Position numbers and translations under genes: made by a program. Below, in pieces: positions 7,957-17,270 of a stretch of 64,000 bases of DNA. Source of the DNA: Pseudomonas syringae (GTDB taxonomy: Bacteria > Pseudomonadota > Gammaproteobacteria > Pseudomonadales > Pseudomonadaceae); contig NZ_JPQU01000033.1 in assembly GCF_000737245.1 (NCBI RefSeq), forward strand, positions 19,635 through 83,634, in the 5' to 3' direction. The notes beneath the pieces were generated by a model that worked only from the letters and a program-made list of their open reading frames with translations, ran no database searches and was not told the DNA's origin. How positions within the stretch are numbered: the first letter of the stretch is position 1; every line of letters starts with the position of its first letter.

Positions 7957-9885
7957 ATGCTTAACCATAATGAACTACTTCAGCCCGCGACACTTTTCCA
8001 AAGCGAGTTCCTAGTACCGCCAACAGTCGCCATCAGCCTGAATGACGAAGGACTACTCCCAATCGACGCACTGACATCCCCCGTTACTGTCGCTTTTCCA
8101 GCGTGGGACGCCATTGCGCTGGATACCAGTTATCAACTGCTATGGGATGGTAATCCTATCGGCGACATCAAGCTGGTTGCAGAAGATGACAAACCGGGGG
8201 ATATCCTGACCCTGGAAATACCTGTTGATGCACTTATCAATGGTGATCACAGGCTAGCCTATAGACTGGTCAATCTGGAGAACGGCGTAATCAGCGACTC
8301 CCAAACCACCCCCATCCAAATCGACCGCACCGCCCCCGGCAACCCCCTGATCGCGCCGATCATTTTCCCCACCAGCATCCAGAACGGCCTGACCTCTGCC
8401 GAGCTGGAAGACATGGGCAATGTGCTCATGGGCTTGATCGCCAGTTACAACGACATGAAAGAAGGCGATGTGGTGCGCAGTTACTGGGGCGCTGTTGAGG
8501 GGCCGGTAGCGATTGTCGATAAAGACGACATGGGCTTGAAGCGTGTGGAATTGGAGTTTTCCCGGGAGTTTTTGGAAAGCATCGGCGATATCGAGGCGGC
8601 GGTTTACTACACGGTGACCGACCTGGCGGGCAATCTGTCGATGGACTCACAGGCGATTCAGGTCAAGCTACTGCTATTGGTGCTGCCGGAACTGCCGCTG
8701 CCAGTGGTGAAGGAGGCCAATGGCGATCTGCTGGACCCGGCAGATGCGGTCAATGGCGCGACCGTGCTGATTGGCGCAAGCGCGGAGTTGCGTAGCGGTG
8801 ACCGGGTGATCGTGCAATGGAATGGTCCGCGAGGCAGCGACAGCAAAGAGAAGGTGATTACTGCTCCCGATGCGGGCAAAGACCTTGAGGTGCTGTTCTC
8901 GGCGGTGTTGGTCGACGCCAATAGCGGTCAAACCGTCAGCATCGACTATCGCCTGATCCGCGCGAATGGCAGCGAGCAGGCCTCGGCGGCACTGGCATTG
9001 AAGATTCAGCCAGGGCTGGCGCAACTCCCCGCGCCGCAGATGGACAGCGTAGGCCCCGACGGCATTCTCATCCCATCCAACATCCCCGAATCCGGCGCAA
9101 CCGTGCGGGTTCGCTATGAAGGCATGAGCAGCGGTGACCATGTCTTTGTCAGTTGGCAGGGTGCCGACGCTTACCAGACGCCTGGCCAGGTGGTCGGCGC
9201 AGAGGTGGAGCTGTTATTCAATGTGCCAAAGGTGTTCATCAATCAGAGCATCGGTGGTTCAGCGAGTGTGACCTACACCGTGACTCGCGCAGGCACCGGG
9301 CTGGTCTCAACACCGCTGTTTTTGCAGGTTAGCCAGGGGCTGACGCTGGATCCTTCGCCAGTCACGCTCAGTGGCAAGATTTACCTGATTCCAGCTTCTC
9401 CGGAGCTGATGCCCGCGTTCCCGGCTGGCACGACGGTAAAACGCACGGCCAGCGGTGGCCAGGCGCCGTACAGCTATCGCTCCAGCAATCCTCTGGTGGC
9501 GCAGGTTGATCACGAAGGCCTGGCCTCGGTGCGCGGCAATGGGACAGCGACGATTTCCGTATCCGACGCCACGGGCGAGACAAGGAGTTATCAGGTCATT
9601 GTGACGGGGGTGATTCATTGTGTCGGGCTGGGTAACGACAAGTTCTCGCAGACCAGTGCGGCGGCGGCGAGTCAGGGCTTACGGATTCCGTCCGCTGATG
9701 AGTTGAATCAGATCTACAACACTTACGGCAATCGCTGGCCTATGGGCAATGCTATTTACTGGTCTTCCACGGCGTTGGCGCAGAATCTGGCAGGCATGAA
9801 GTGGTATTCCACCAAGAACCTGGTCACCGGGGCGAATTTCAAGGTGTTCGAGCATAAAACTGCGCTAGGTGTCGGTATCCGCTAA
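7957..9885 (+). CDS. Ig-like-repeat protein, long form B, with Big2-like and lectin-like C-terminus (642 aa)
   Basis: Unknown protein, paralogue of the product at 6024. Units at about 30-125 and 128-250 align with it (GLTSAELEDMGN, YWGAVEGP, YTVTDLAGNLS); two more Ig-like units follow to about 455. Residues about 460-545 look like a bacterial Ig-like group 2 domain (SNPLVAQVDHEGLASVRGNG). Residues about 547-642 (GLRIPSADELNQIYNTYG..YWSSTA) resemble DUF1566/Lcl-type carbohydrate-binding ends of Gram-negative surface proteins. No signal peptide is seen. Start ATG 7957 has AGAGAA upstream. The first 350 bases look AT-richer than the rest, as if the N-terminal part shares its origin with the gene at 6024 and the remainder does not. 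Confidence 0.75.
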   Translation: MLNHNELLQPATLFQSEFLVPPTVAISLNDEGLLPIDALTSPVTVAFPAWDAIALDTSYQLLWDGNPIGDIKLVAEDDKPGDILTLEIPVDALINGDHRLAYRLVNLENGVISDSQTTPIQIDRTAPGNPLIAPIIFPTSIQNGLTSAELEDMGNVLMGLIASYNDMKEGDVVRSYWGAVEGPVAIVDKDDMGLKRVELEFSREFLESIGDIEAAVYYTVTDLAGNLSMDSQAIQVKLLLLVLPELPLPVVKEANGDLLDPADAVNGATVLIGASAELRSGDRVIVQWNGPRGSDSKEKVITAPDAGKDLEVLFSAVLVDANSGQTVSIDYRLIRANGSEQASAALALKIQPGLAQLPAPQMDSVGPDGILIPSNIPESGATVRVRYEGMSSGDHVFVSWQGADAYQTPGQVVGAEVELLFNVPKVFINQSIGGSASVTYTVTRAGTGLVSTPLFLQVSQGLTLDPSPVTLSGKIYLIPASPELMPAFPAGTTVKRTASGGQAPYSYRSSNPLVAQVDHEGLASVRGNGTATISVSDATGETRSYQVIVTGVIHCVGLGNDKFSQTSAAAASQGLRIPSADELNQIYNTYGNRWPMGNAIYWSSTALAQNLAGMKWYSTKNLVTGANFKVFEHKTALGVGIR

Positions 9886-9986
9886 ACCAGATCCCGGCAT
9901 TCCAACCAAGCCGAAAAACACCAACTTTCGGGGCACCGTACCTGTCCGTGCGGCGCCCCCTCGAATACCCGCCAGGAGCAAGGTTC

Positions 9987-10451
9987 ATGAGCATGTCTTC
10001 CATGTCCCGCAAACAGTTGATTCAGTCACAGCCTTGCGCGGGTCATTTCCGGGCGCTGGTTACCCGGCAACCCTTGATCGTCACTTCGGTGCTGGCCCGC
10101 CTTACGATGCGCCTGGAGCTGGGCGAAGTGCCAAACCACTGGATCTGGAAAGTCATTGCCGAGGGCAAGATCGGCCAGACCCGAACCTGCATCGGCCTGT
10201 TTATCGATCAGGGTTTGCCGCTGGGTACTTACGAGATCCCGTCTGAGCCGCGGATCAAAGTGGTCTATAACCAGACGCCGCGCTGGAAAAACATCGTCTA
10301 TCACTCGGCAAATTTTCAGGCAGGCCAGCTCACGTTACTGGAGGCCGACGTGGCCTCGCGGCGGCTCAGAGGTGAGTTTGGGTTCAGTATCTCGGCCATC
10401 GATTTTGAAGTCAGCGATGGCTCGTTCGATCTGCACTGCCAGCCCTGTTAA
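9987..10451 (+). CDS. Hypothetical protein (154 aa)
   Basis: Not recognised. ATG 9987 is chosen because AGGAGCAAGG stands just upstream; a GTG 39 bases earlier is not supported. The protein alternates hydrophobic and polar residues in the manner of a small beta-rich fold (WIWKVIAEGKIGQTRTCIGL, FGFSISAIDFEVSDGSFDL). It has no signal peptide, membrane helix or recognised catalytic motif. It lies 101 bases after the Ig-like gene in the same direction, so it may belong to that cluster. Its stop codon overlaps that of the convergent hydrolase gene by a few bases. Confidence 0.6.
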   Translation: MSMSSMSRKQLIQSQPCAGHFRALVTRQPLIVTSVLARLTMRLELGEVPNHWIWKVIAEGKIGQTRTCIGLFIDQGLPLGTYEIPSEPRIKVVYNQTPRWKNIVYHSANFQAGQLTLLEADVASRRLRGEFGFSISAIDFEVSDGSFDLHCQPC

Positions 10452-11143
10452 GCCAGCAAACCGGCAATGCGTTGCGCGGTATCCGCCAGGCATTGGTCAT
10501 AACTGATGCCTGCCGACTTCAACGGTTTCAGGTCGTGGTTAGCCGCAGGTATCCACAGGATATCGATGGCTGATGACAGCTCGTAAGCCTCCACGGCCTC
10601 TTTATTACCCAATGCGTCACGCTCGCCCTGGACGATCAGGGTCCGGGTTTTCAGATCCGCCAGGTGCGCGACGCGAGGTTTTTCCGGTTTGCCTGCTGCG
10701 TAAAACGGATAACCCAGACACACCAGCGCATCCACTTGCAGCTCATCTGCGACCAGGCTGGCCATGCGCCCCCCCATGGATTTGCCGCCAATGGCCAGGC
10801 ATCCAGTGACATGAGGTCGCACGCTGGCATACACCTGCCGCCAGCAGTCCAGCAACTGCGCCTGAGGATTGGGCGGCCGGCGCCGACCGTCAACCCGCCG
10901 CTGCGCCATGTAGGCGAACTCGAAACGCAAAACGTTGATGCCTTGATCCGCAAGGCGTGCCGCCATGTCGTTCATGAAGTCGCTGTCCATGGGCGCGCCT
11001 GCCCCATGGGCCAAAATCAAAGTCGCCACCTTGTCTTGCCGGCCGCCGAGTGCCTGATTCCATAGCCAGCCGTTGTCCTGCGCCAGCTTGTCCAGGTCCG
11101 CCCATTGATCCCCGTCAATACCGACTTGTCGCCCATTGCTCAT
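10448..11143 (-). CDS. Alpha/beta hydrolase, Tex30/KANSL3-like
   Basis: 231 aa. It has the alpha/beta hydrolase fold with oxyanion loop ILAHGAGAPMDSDFM (about residues 43-57), nucleophile elbow GGKSMGGR (Ser122), a likely acid in QGERDALG (Asp176) and histidine in ANHDLKP (His203). This arrangement is that of the small hydrolase family grouped with dienelactone hydrolases and human TEX30. The substrate is unknown and the protein is cytoplasmic. GAGG sits about 7 bases before the ATG. It is transcribed divergently from the first ccoN with only 90 bases between, and converges with the gene at 9987 with a 4-bp overlap. Confidence 0.85.
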   Translation of the reverse strand: MSNGRQVGIDGDQWADLDKLAQDNGWLWNQALGGRQDKVATLILAHGAGAPMDSDFMNDMAARLADQGINVLRFEFAYMAQRRVDGRRRPPNPQAQLLDCWRQVYASVRPHVTGCLAIGGKSMGGRMASLVADELQVDALVCLGYPFYAAGKPEKPRVAHLADLKTRTLIVQGERDALGNKEAVEAYELSSAIDILWIPAANHDLKPLKSAGISYDQCLADTAQRIAGLLA

Positions 11144-11233
11144 GCTTGCCTCGCTTCTGATGAGTCTGCCAATAACCCGGCGCTAAACCTGCGCGTAACG
11201 CCCCGACCTAGCCTGGATGGGAAATATAACTAA

Positions 11234-12658
11234 ATGAACACCACTAACAGCACCGCCTACAACTATCAGGTGGTCCGCCAGTTCGTCATTATGACGGTGA
11301 TCTGGGGGATTGTCGGGATGGGACTCGGCGTCTTCATCGCCGCCCAACTGGTCTGGCCTGAACTCAACTTCGATTTACCCTGGACGAGCTTTGGTCGCTT
11401 GCGTCCGCTGCACACCAACGCGGTGATTTTCGCGTTTGGTGGCTGTGCGCTGTTTGCCAGCTCTTATTACTCGGTGCAGCGCACCTGCCAGACCACCCTG
11501 TTCCTGCCGAAACTGGCGGCGTTCACGTTCTGGGGCTGGCAACTGGTCATCCTCCTGGCAGCGATTACCTTGCCACTGGGTTACACCAGCTCCAAGGAAT
11601 ACGCCGAGCTGGAATGGCCGATCGACATCCTGATTACTGTGGTCTGGGTGGCCTACGCGATCGTGTTCTTCGGCACCCTCGCCAAGCGCACGACCAAGCA
11701 TATCTACGTCGGCAACTGGTTCTTCGGTGCGTTCATCCTCACTGTGGCCGTGCTGCACATCGTGAACAACCTGGAATTGCCGGTCAGCCTGACCAAGTCC
11801 TACTCGATCTATTCAGGCGCGACCGATGCCATGGTTCAGTGGTGGTACGGGCACAACGCGGTAGGTTTCTTCCTGACCGCAGGCTTCCTGGGGATGATGT
11901 ATTACTTCGTGCCAAAACAGGCCGAACGTCCGGTGTATTCCTATCGGCTGTCCATCGTGCACTTCTGGGCGCTGATCACCCTGTACATCTGGGCTGGCCC
12001 TCACCACCTGCACTACACCGCGCTGCCCGACTGGGCGCAGTCACTGGGCATGGTGATGTCGCTGATTCTGCTGGCGCCAAGCTGGGGTGGCATGATCAAC
12101 GGCATGATGACCCTGTCGGGTGCCTGGCATAAGTTACGCAGCGACCCGATCCTGCGCTTTCTGGTGGTGTCGCTGGCGTTCTACGGCATGTCGACTTTTG
12201 AAGGTCCGATGATGGCGATCAAGACCGTCAACGCCCTCTCCCACTACACCGACTGGACCATCGGCCACGTGCACGCCGGTGCGTTGGGCTGGGTCGCGAT
12301 GATCTCCATCGGGGCCCTGTACCACATGATCCCGAAAGTCTTCGGCCGGCCACAGATGCACAGCATCGGCCTGATCAACGCGCACTTCTGGCTGGCAACC
12401 ATCGGCACTGTCTTGTACATCGCCTCGATGTGGGTCAACGGCATCACCCAGGGCCTGATGTGGCGCGCAGTCAATGAAGACGGCACCTTGACCTACTCCT
12501 TCGTCGAAACCCTGGTGGCCAGCCATCCAGGCTTCATCGTGCGACTGGCGGGTGGCTCGATCTTCCTCTTCGGCATGTTGCTGATGGCTTACAACACTTG
12601 GCGCACCGTGCAGGCTTCAAACCCTGTGGACGCTGCTGCCGCCGCGCAGATGGCCTGA
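11234..12658 (+). CDS. ccoN: cbb3-type cytochrome c oxidase subunit I, copy 1
   Basis: 474 aa, the usual length. CcoN is the catalytic haem-copper subunit: it carries haem b, haem b3 and CuB in about twelve membrane helices and reduces oxygen at low concentration while pumping protons. Visible ligand motifs are [10 protein letters not shown] (His60, haem b), [25 protein letters not shown] and [14 protein letters not shown]. It is first of four genes ccoNOQP; ccoO follows after 10 bases. No Anr box was found in the 90 bases upstream. The region from about residue 150 to 430 is almost identical to the second copy at 15026, while both ends differ. Confidence 0.97.
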   Translation: MNTTNSTAYNYQVVRQFVIMTVIWGIVGMGLGVFIAAQLVWPELNFDLPWTSFGRLRPLHTNAVIFAFGGCALFASSYYSVQRTCQTTLFLPKLAAFTFWGWQLVILLAAITLPLGYTSSKEYAELEWPIDILITVVWVAYAIVFFGTLAKRTTKHIYVGNWFFGAFILTVAVLHIVNNLELPVSLTKSYSIYSGATDAMVQWWYGHNAVGFFLTAGFLGMMYYFVPKQAERPVYSYRLSIVHFWALITLYIWAGPHHLHYTALPDWAQSLGMVMSLILLAPSWGGMINGMMTLSGAWHKLRSDPILRFLVVSLAFYGMSTFEGPMMAIKTVNALSHYTDWTIGHVHAGALGWVAMISIGALYHMIPKVFGRPQMHSIGLINAHFWLATIGTVLYIASMWVNGITQGLMWRAVNEDGTLTYSFVETLVASHPGFIVRLAGGSIFLFGMLLMAYNTWRTVQASNPVDAAAAAQMA

Positions 12659-12668
12659 GGAGCTCGCC

Positions 12669-13277
12669 ATGAAACATGAAGTCATCGAGAAAAACGTCGG
12701 CCTGCTGATGATCCTGATGGTTCTGGCCGTCAGCATCGGCGGCCTGACGCAGATCGTCCCGCTGTTCTTTCAGGACGTGACCAACAAGCCGGTAGAAGGC
12801 ATGAAGCCTTACACCGCGCTGCAACTGGAAGGTCGCGACATCTATATCCGTGAAGGTTGCGTCGGTTGCCATTCGCAGATGATTCGTCCATTCCGCGCTG
12901 AAACCGAACGCTACGGTCACTATTCGGTGGCGGGCGAAAGCGTCTGGGATCACCCGTTCCTGTGGGGTTCCAAACGTACCGGTCCGGACCTGGCCCGGGT
13001 CGGCGCACGCTATTCGGATGACTGGCACCGCGCGCACTTGTACAACCCGCGCAACGTCGTGCCCGAATCGAAAATGCCGGCTTACCCCTGGTTGGTCACC
13101 CAGCCTGTGGACAGCAGCCACACCGAAACCAAGATCAAGGCGATGCGCACTTTCGGTGTGCCGTACACCGACGCGGATGTCAGCGGCGCGGTCGCTTCCC
13201 TCAAAGGCAAGACCGAGATGGACGCGCTGGTGGCCTACCTGCAAGTGCTCGGCACTGCCATCAAGAGCAAGAGGTGA
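12669..13277 (+). CDS. ccoO: cbb3 oxidase membrane-anchored cytochrome c subunit II, copy 1
   Basis: 202 aa. One N-terminal membrane helix (residues about 10-34) is followed by a periplasmic monohaem cytochrome c domain with Cys64-x-x-Cys67-His68 in GCVGCHSQM. The probable distal methionine is within the conserved PESKMPAYP. It passes electrons from CcoP to CcoN. AGGAG lies before the ATG; the stop is 3 bases before ccoQ. Residues about 63-137 are nearly identical to the second copy at DNA level. Confidence 0.97.
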   Translation: MKHEVIEKNVGLLMILMVLAVSIGGLTQIVPLFFQDVTNKPVEGMKPYTALQLEGRDIYIREGCVGCHSQMIRPFRAETERYGHYSVAGESVWDHPFLWGSKRTGPDLARVGARYSDDWHRAHLYNPRNVVPESKMPAYPWLVTQPVDSSHTETKIKAMRTFGVPYTDADVSGAVASLKGKTEMDALVAYLQVLGTAIKSKR

Positions 13278-13280
13278 GCC

Positions 13281-13499
13281 ATGGATATTCAGGATCTACG
13301 CGGCCTCGGCACGCTGGTGGTAGCCATCGCATTCATCGGTCTGTCGCTGTGGGTATTCAGCAGCAAGCGTAACGCTGAGTTTGCCGAAGCCCGCCTGGCG
13401 CCATTCGCCGACGAACCGTTGCCCGCTCCCGCCAAAGAGCAGCTTCAAAATAAGCTCCATCAAGAAGAACAGCCTGCTGTACGGAGTAACCAGCCATGA
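13281..13499 (+). CDS. ccoQ: cbb3 oxidase subunit CcoQ/FixQ, copy 1
   Basis: 72 aa. Single membrane helix (residues about 8-28, [19 protein letters not shown]) and a short charged cytoplasmic tail, as in CcoQ, which stabilises the oxidase complex. The ribosome site AGAGGTGAG overlaps the end of ccoO, and the last codons overlap the ccoP start (ATGA), indicating translational coupling. Confidence 0.93.
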   Translation: MDIQDLRGLGTLVVAIAFIGLSLWVFSSKRNAEFAEARLAPFADEPLPAPAKEQLQNKLHQEEQPAVRSNQP

Positions 13500-14446
13500 C
13501 CACTTTCTGGAGCACCTATATTTGCGTGCTGACCATCGGCAGCCTGATCGGCCTGACCTGGCTGTTGGTCGGCACACGCAAAGGCGAAACCAAAGGCAGC
13601 ACCGACCAGACCATGGGTCACAGCTTCGATGGCATCGAGGAATATGACAATCCGCTGCCCAAATGGTGGTTCATGCTATTTGCCGGCACCCTGGTGTTCG
13701 CCGTGGGTTACCTGATCCTTTACCCGGGACTGGGCAATTGGAAAGGGGTTCTGCCTGGCTATGAGAACGGCTGGACCGGCGTCAATGAATGGCAGAAGGA
13801 AATGGACAAGGCGGATGCTCGTTTTGGTCCGATCTTCGCCAAATTCGCGGCGATGCCGGTGGAAGATGTCGCTCGTGATCCACAAGCGTTGAAAATGGGC
13901 GGCCGGTTGTTCGCCTCCAATTGCTCGGTGTGTCACGGCTCCGACGCCAAAGGCGCTTATGGCTTTCCGAACCTGACCGACAGCAACTGGCGCTGGGGCG
14001 GCAATGCCGAAACCATCAAGACCACCATCATGGGCGGCCGGATGGCGGCGATGCCGGGCTGGGGCACGATCATCGGCGAAGAAGGCGTGAAAAACGTCGC
14101 CGCTTACGTGCGTCATTCCCTCGCCGGGCTGCCATTGCCTGCCGATGACAACGCCGATCTGGCCGCCGGACAGCAAGTGTTCAGCTCCACCTGTGTAGCC
14201 TGTCATGGCGCAACGGGTAAAGGCACCGAAGCAATGGGCGCTCCAAACCTCACACAGCCGGGCGGTTTCATCTACGGCACCAGCCTGGCGCAGTTGCAGC
14301 AGACCATTCGTCTTGGTCGCCAAGGTCATATGCCTGCTCAGGCCGATTTATTGGGCAATGACAAAGTACAGTTGCTGGCCGCTTATGTTTACAGCCTGTC
14401 GAAGGGTCCTGATCAACTCGTCGACAACAGCAAAGCCGCGCAGTAA
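13496..14446 (+). CDS. ccoP: cbb3 oxidase dihaem cytochrome c subunit III, copy 1
   Basis: 316 aa. Two N-terminal membrane helices (about residues 5-25 and 57-77) flank the conserved [16 protein letters not shown]. Two periplasmic cytochrome c domains follow with NCSVCHGSD and TCVACHGAT. CcoP accepts electrons from the bc1 complex or soluble cytochromes. It overlaps ccoQ by four bases, and a stem-loop terminator lies 50 bases downstream. Compared with the second copy it lacks about ten residues after PGYE. Confidence 0.97.
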   Translation: MTTFWSTYICVLTIGSLIGLTWLLVGTRKGETKGSTDQTMGHSFDGIEEYDNPLPKWWFMLFAGTLVFAVGYLILYPGLGNWKGVLPGYENGWTGVNEWQKEMDKADARFGPIFAKFAAMPVEDVARDPQALKMGGRLFASNCSVCHGSDAKGAYGFPNLTDSNWRWGGNAETIKTTIMGGRMAAMPGWGTIIGEEGVKNVAAYVRHSLAGLPLPADDNADLAAGQQVFSSTCVACHGATGKGTEAMGAPNLTQPGGFIYGTSLAQLQQTIRLGRQGHMPAQADLLGNDKVQLLAAYVYSLSKGPDQLVDNSKAAQ

Positions 14447-14497
14447 CAGCCAAGCCGTTTTGAGCAACACCGAGCATCACTGTGGACCCCTTCAACC

Positions 14498-14528
14498 CCG
14501 CACCCTGCAACAGGGTGCGGTGGTCCCT
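14498..14528 (+). terminator. Stem-loop terminator after the first ccoNOQP operon
   Basis: CCGCACCCTG / CAGGGTGCGG with loop CAA, then GTGGTCCCTTTTCC. The T-tract is interrupted, so termination may be partial. Confidence 0.6.
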
Positions 14529-14574
14529 TTTCCTCCAATAAAACGAAATTAACTGACCTGGAGTGCGATCTCCT

Positions 14575-14661
14575 GTGGGAGCGGTGCTTGCCCGCGATAA
14601 GGCCGCCGCAGATATCAGGCCTATCGTGTTGATCTTCATCGAGGGCAAGCACCGCTCCCAC
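14575..14661. repeat. REPIN, GCGGTGCTTGCCCGCGATA family
   Basis: Arms GTGGGAGCGGTGCTTGCCCG and GGGCAAGCACCGCTCCCAC face each other over about 45 bases. The right arm carries CATCGAGGGC instead of CATCGCGGGC. Confidence 0.85.
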
Positions 14662-14904
14662 ACGGGGTACCGCGTCAACTTCACAACCCACCCGACCAAA
14701 GCGCAACACCGTCCTTTCCTCACCGGACTTTCACGACTAAGCTTGCCCGTTAGTGGACTGGCGATGGCAGGCCACAGGCCAAGTGAAAGGAAAGTGCCCG
14801 ACATGTGTGCTGAGCAGATTCTCGCCCGGATTCTCGCTCGATCCCCAGCAAAATGTCCGCCACTCACGCGCCCTATCACACGTCCTGTTCCCTCCAATAT
14901 TTTT

Positions 14905-14926
14905 CTGTCCACCCGGACAGGTTTTT
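14905..14926 (+). promoter_or_regulatory. Palindrome CTGTCC-ACCC-GGACAG with T-run
   Basis: A 6-bp stem followed by GTTTTT, 100 bases before the second ccoN start. It could be a leader attenuator or an operator; no protein can be assigned. Confidence 0.3.
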
Positions 14927-15025
14927 CCTTTACGCTTGGCGTCGGAATTTGCCTGGAACGACCGCAGAGCATGCCTGCGCGCGGTTTTCATACTCTAATA
15001 AATATTCAAACCGTGGAACCTGACA

Positions 15026-16468
15026 ATGAGCACAGCAATCGGTCCGACCGCTTATAACTATAAGGTGGTTCGCCAGTTCGCCATCATGACGGTGGTCTGG
15101 GGCATCCTCGGCATGGGTCTTGGCGTTTTCATCGCCGCGCAACTGGTGTGGCCTGACCTGAATATGGGTCTGGAATGGACAACATTCGGTCGATTGCGAC
15201 CGCTGCACACCAATCTGGTGATTTTCGCCTTTGGTGGCTGTGCCTTGTTCGGGACTTCGTATTACGTGGTGCAGCGCACTTGTCAGACCCGACTGATCTC
15301 CGACGGTATGGCGGCGTTCACATTCTGGGGCTGGCAGGCGGTGATTCTCAGCGCGGTGATTACGCTGCCGCTGGGTTACACCACCACCAAGGAATACGCT
15401 GAGCTGGAATGGCCGATCGCTATTTTGCTGGCGATAGTCTGGGTCACTTACGGCGCAGTGTTCTTCGGCACCATCGTCAAACGCAAAACCAAACACATCT
15501 ATGTCGGCAACTGGTTCTACGGCGCATTCATCGTCGTCACCGCCATGCTGCACATCGTCAATCACATGTCGCTGCCGGTCAGCCTGTTCAAATCCTACTC
15601 GGCCTATTCCGGTGCCACTGACGCGATGATCCAGTGGTGGTATGGCCATAACGCGGTGGGCTTTTTCCTGACCACGGGCTTTCTGGGCATGATGTATTAC
15701 TTTGTGCCCAAGCAGGCCGAGCGGCCGATTTACTCCTACCGGTTGTCCATCGTGCACTTCTGGGCGCTGATCACCCTGTACATCTGGGCCGGCCCGCACC
15801 ATTTGCACTACACCGCCCTCCCCGACTGGGCGCAATCGTTGGGTATGGTGATGTCTATCATTCTGCTGGCACCGAGCTGGGGCGGCATGATCAACGGCAT
15901 GATGACCCTGTCCGGGGCCTGGCATAAATTGCGCACCGACCCGATCCTGCGGTTCCTGGTGGTTTCTCTGGCGTTTTACGGCATGTCGACCTTCGAAGGC
16001 CCGATGATGGCGATCAAGACGGTCAACTCCCTGTCGCACTACACCGACTGGACCATCGGCCATGTGCACGCAGGAGCCTTGGGCTGGGTGGCGATGATCT
16101 CCATCGGCGCGGTGTATCACATGATCCCGAAAGTCTTCGGTCGGCCCCAGATGCACAGCATCGGCCTGATCAACGCGCACTTCTGGCTGGCGACCATCGG
16201 CACCGTTCTGTATATCGCATCCATGTGGGTCAACGGCATTACTCAAGGCCTGATGTGGCGTGCAATCAATGATGACGGCACCCTGACTTACTCTTTTGTT
16301 GAAGCCCTGCAAGCCAGCCATCCGGGTTACATCGTGCGCATGGTCGGCGGCGCATTCTTCGCCAGCGGCATGCTGTTCATGGCTTACAACGTATGGCGCA
16401 CCGTGCGCGCTTCGGACCCTGTAGAAGCTGAGGCCGCTGCCCAGATCGCTACCGTTGGAGCTCACTGA
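15026..16468 (+). CDS. ccoN: cbb3-type cytochrome c oxidase subunit I, copy 2
   Basis: 480 aa. It has the same ligand motifs as copy 1 ([48 protein letters not shown]). The N-terminal 140 residues and the C-terminal 40 (ending [14 protein letters not shown]) differ most; the middle is nearly identical. Pseudomonads commonly keep two cbb3 oxidases with different oxygen regulation. Which of the two here is the Anr-induced form cannot be decided, because no good Anr box stands before either. The stop codon overlaps the ccoO start by one base (TGATG). Confidence 0.97.
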   Translation: MSTAIGPTAYNYKVVRQFAIMTVVWGILGMGLGVFIAAQLVWPDLNMGLEWTTFGRLRPLHTNLVIFAFGGCALFGTSYYVVQRTCQTRLISDGMAAFTFWGWQAVILSAVITLPLGYTTTKEYAELEWPIAILLAIVWVTYGAVFFGTIVKRKTKHIYVGNWFYGAFIVVTAMLHIVNHMSLPVSLFKSYSAYSGATDAMIQWWYGHNAVGFFLTTGFLGMMYYFVPKQAERPIYSYRLSIVHFWALITLYIWAGPHHLHYTALPDWAQSLGMVMSIILLAPSWGGMINGMMTLSGAWHKLRTDPILRFLVVSLAFYGMSTFEGPMMAIKTVNSLSHYTDWTIGHVHAGALGWVAMISIGAVYHMIPKVFGRPQMHSIGLINAHFWLATIGTVLYIASMWVNGITQGLMWRAINDDGTLTYSFVEALQASHPGYIVRMVGGAFFASGMLFMAYNVWRTVRASDPVEAEAAAQIATVGAH

Positions 16469-17076
16469 TGAAGCATGAAGTCCTTGAGAAGAATATTGGC
16501 CTGCTGGCCTTCTTCATGGTCATTGCCGTGAGCGTCGGCGGCCTGACTCAGATCATCCCGCTGTTTTTTCAGGACGTGACCAACAAGCCGGTTGAAGGCA
16601 TGAAGCCACGCACTGCGCTGGAACTCGAAGGCCGCGACGTGTACATCGCCAACGGCTGCGTGGGTTGCCATTCGCAGATGATCCGCCCGTTCCGCGCTGA
16701 AACCGAACGTTACGGCCACTACTCGGTAGCCGGGGAAAGCGTCTGGGATCACCCGTTCCTGTGGGGTTCCAAGCGCACCGGACCGGACCTGGCCCGGGTC
16801 GGCGGCCGCTATTCCGATGACTGGCACCGCGCGCACTTGTACAACCCGCGCAACGTCGTGCCGGAGTCAAAAATGCCGGCTTACCCGTTCCTGGTCGAGA
16901 AGCGACTAGACGGTAAAGAGACCGCGAAAAAAATGCAGGTCTTGCGCACCCTCGGCACGCCTTACACCGACGAAGACATCGCCGGTGCGCAGGATGCAGT
17001 CAAGGGCAAGACTGAAATGGATGCACTGGTGGCCTATCTGCAAGGCCTTGGCACCATCATCAAAAGCAAACGGTGA
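16468..17076 (+). CDS. ccoO: cbb3 oxidase cytochrome c subunit II, copy 2
   Basis: 202 aa with an N-terminal anchor helix and one haem site GCVGCHSQM (Cys64, Cys67, His68). It is the same length as copy 1, and differences concentrate in the anchor and in residues about 138-175 ([19 protein letters not shown] against [19 protein letters not shown]). GGAGCTCACTG precedes the start and translation is coupled to ccoN. Confidence 0.97.
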   Translation: MKHEVLEKNIGLLAFFMVIAVSVGGLTQIIPLFFQDVTNKPVEGMKPRTALELEGRDVYIANGCVGCHSQMIRPFRAETERYGHYSVAGESVWDHPFLWGSKRTGPDLARVGGRYSDDWHRAHLYNPRNVVPESKMPAYPFLVEKRLDGKETAKKMQVLRTLGTPYTDEDIAGAQDAVKGKTEMDALVAYLQGLGTIIKSKR

Positions 17077-17081
17077 TCTTG

Positions 17082-17270
17082 ATGGATATCGGGATGATTC
17101 GTGGCCTTGGCACCCTGGTGGTGATGGTGGCCTTTATCGGTCTGGCGCTCTGGGTGTTCAGTCCGCGGCGCAAGTCAGAATTTGACGACGCAACCCTGCT
17201 GCCCTTCGCGGACGATCCGGAAGCCATCAAAAAGGTCGAGCAAGAACAAGCGTCCAGGAGCAGGAAATGA
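17082..17270 (+). CDS. ccoQ: cbb3 oxidase subunit CcoQ/FixQ, copy 2
   Basis: 62 aa. ATG 17082 is chosen over the in-frame GTG at 17073 because [13 protein letters not shown] then aligns with [13 protein letters not shown] of copy 1. One membrane helix (about 8-28) and a short tail. It overlaps the ccoP start by four bases. The ribosome site is weak (GGTGAT), so it may be translated by coupling from ccoO. Confidence 0.9.
   Translation: MDIGMIRGLGTLVVMVAFIGLALWVFSPRRKSEFDDATLLPFADDPEAIKKVEQEQASRSRK

Larger units (their letters stand above)
14529..15025. other. Gap between the two cco operons
   Basis: No gene seen. It holds a REPIN (14575-14661), then about 360 bases of leader for the second operon with the palindrome CTGTCC-ACCC-GGACAG plus T-run at 14905-14926. 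GGAACC stands 7 to 12 bases before the ATG at 15026. Confidence 0.5.

Noticed and set aside
14629..14642. Anr-like box TTGATCTTCATCGA before the second ccoN
   Set aside because: It lies in the right arm of a REPIN, almost 400 bases from the gene, with no -10 at the class II distance.
14930..16465. Long antisense open frame opposite ccoN copy 2
   Set aside because: Shadow of a GC-rich membrane-protein gene; rich in His, Gln and Arg from complementary codons. Similar shadows lie opposite ligA (41411-43102) and xdhB (51137-52903).
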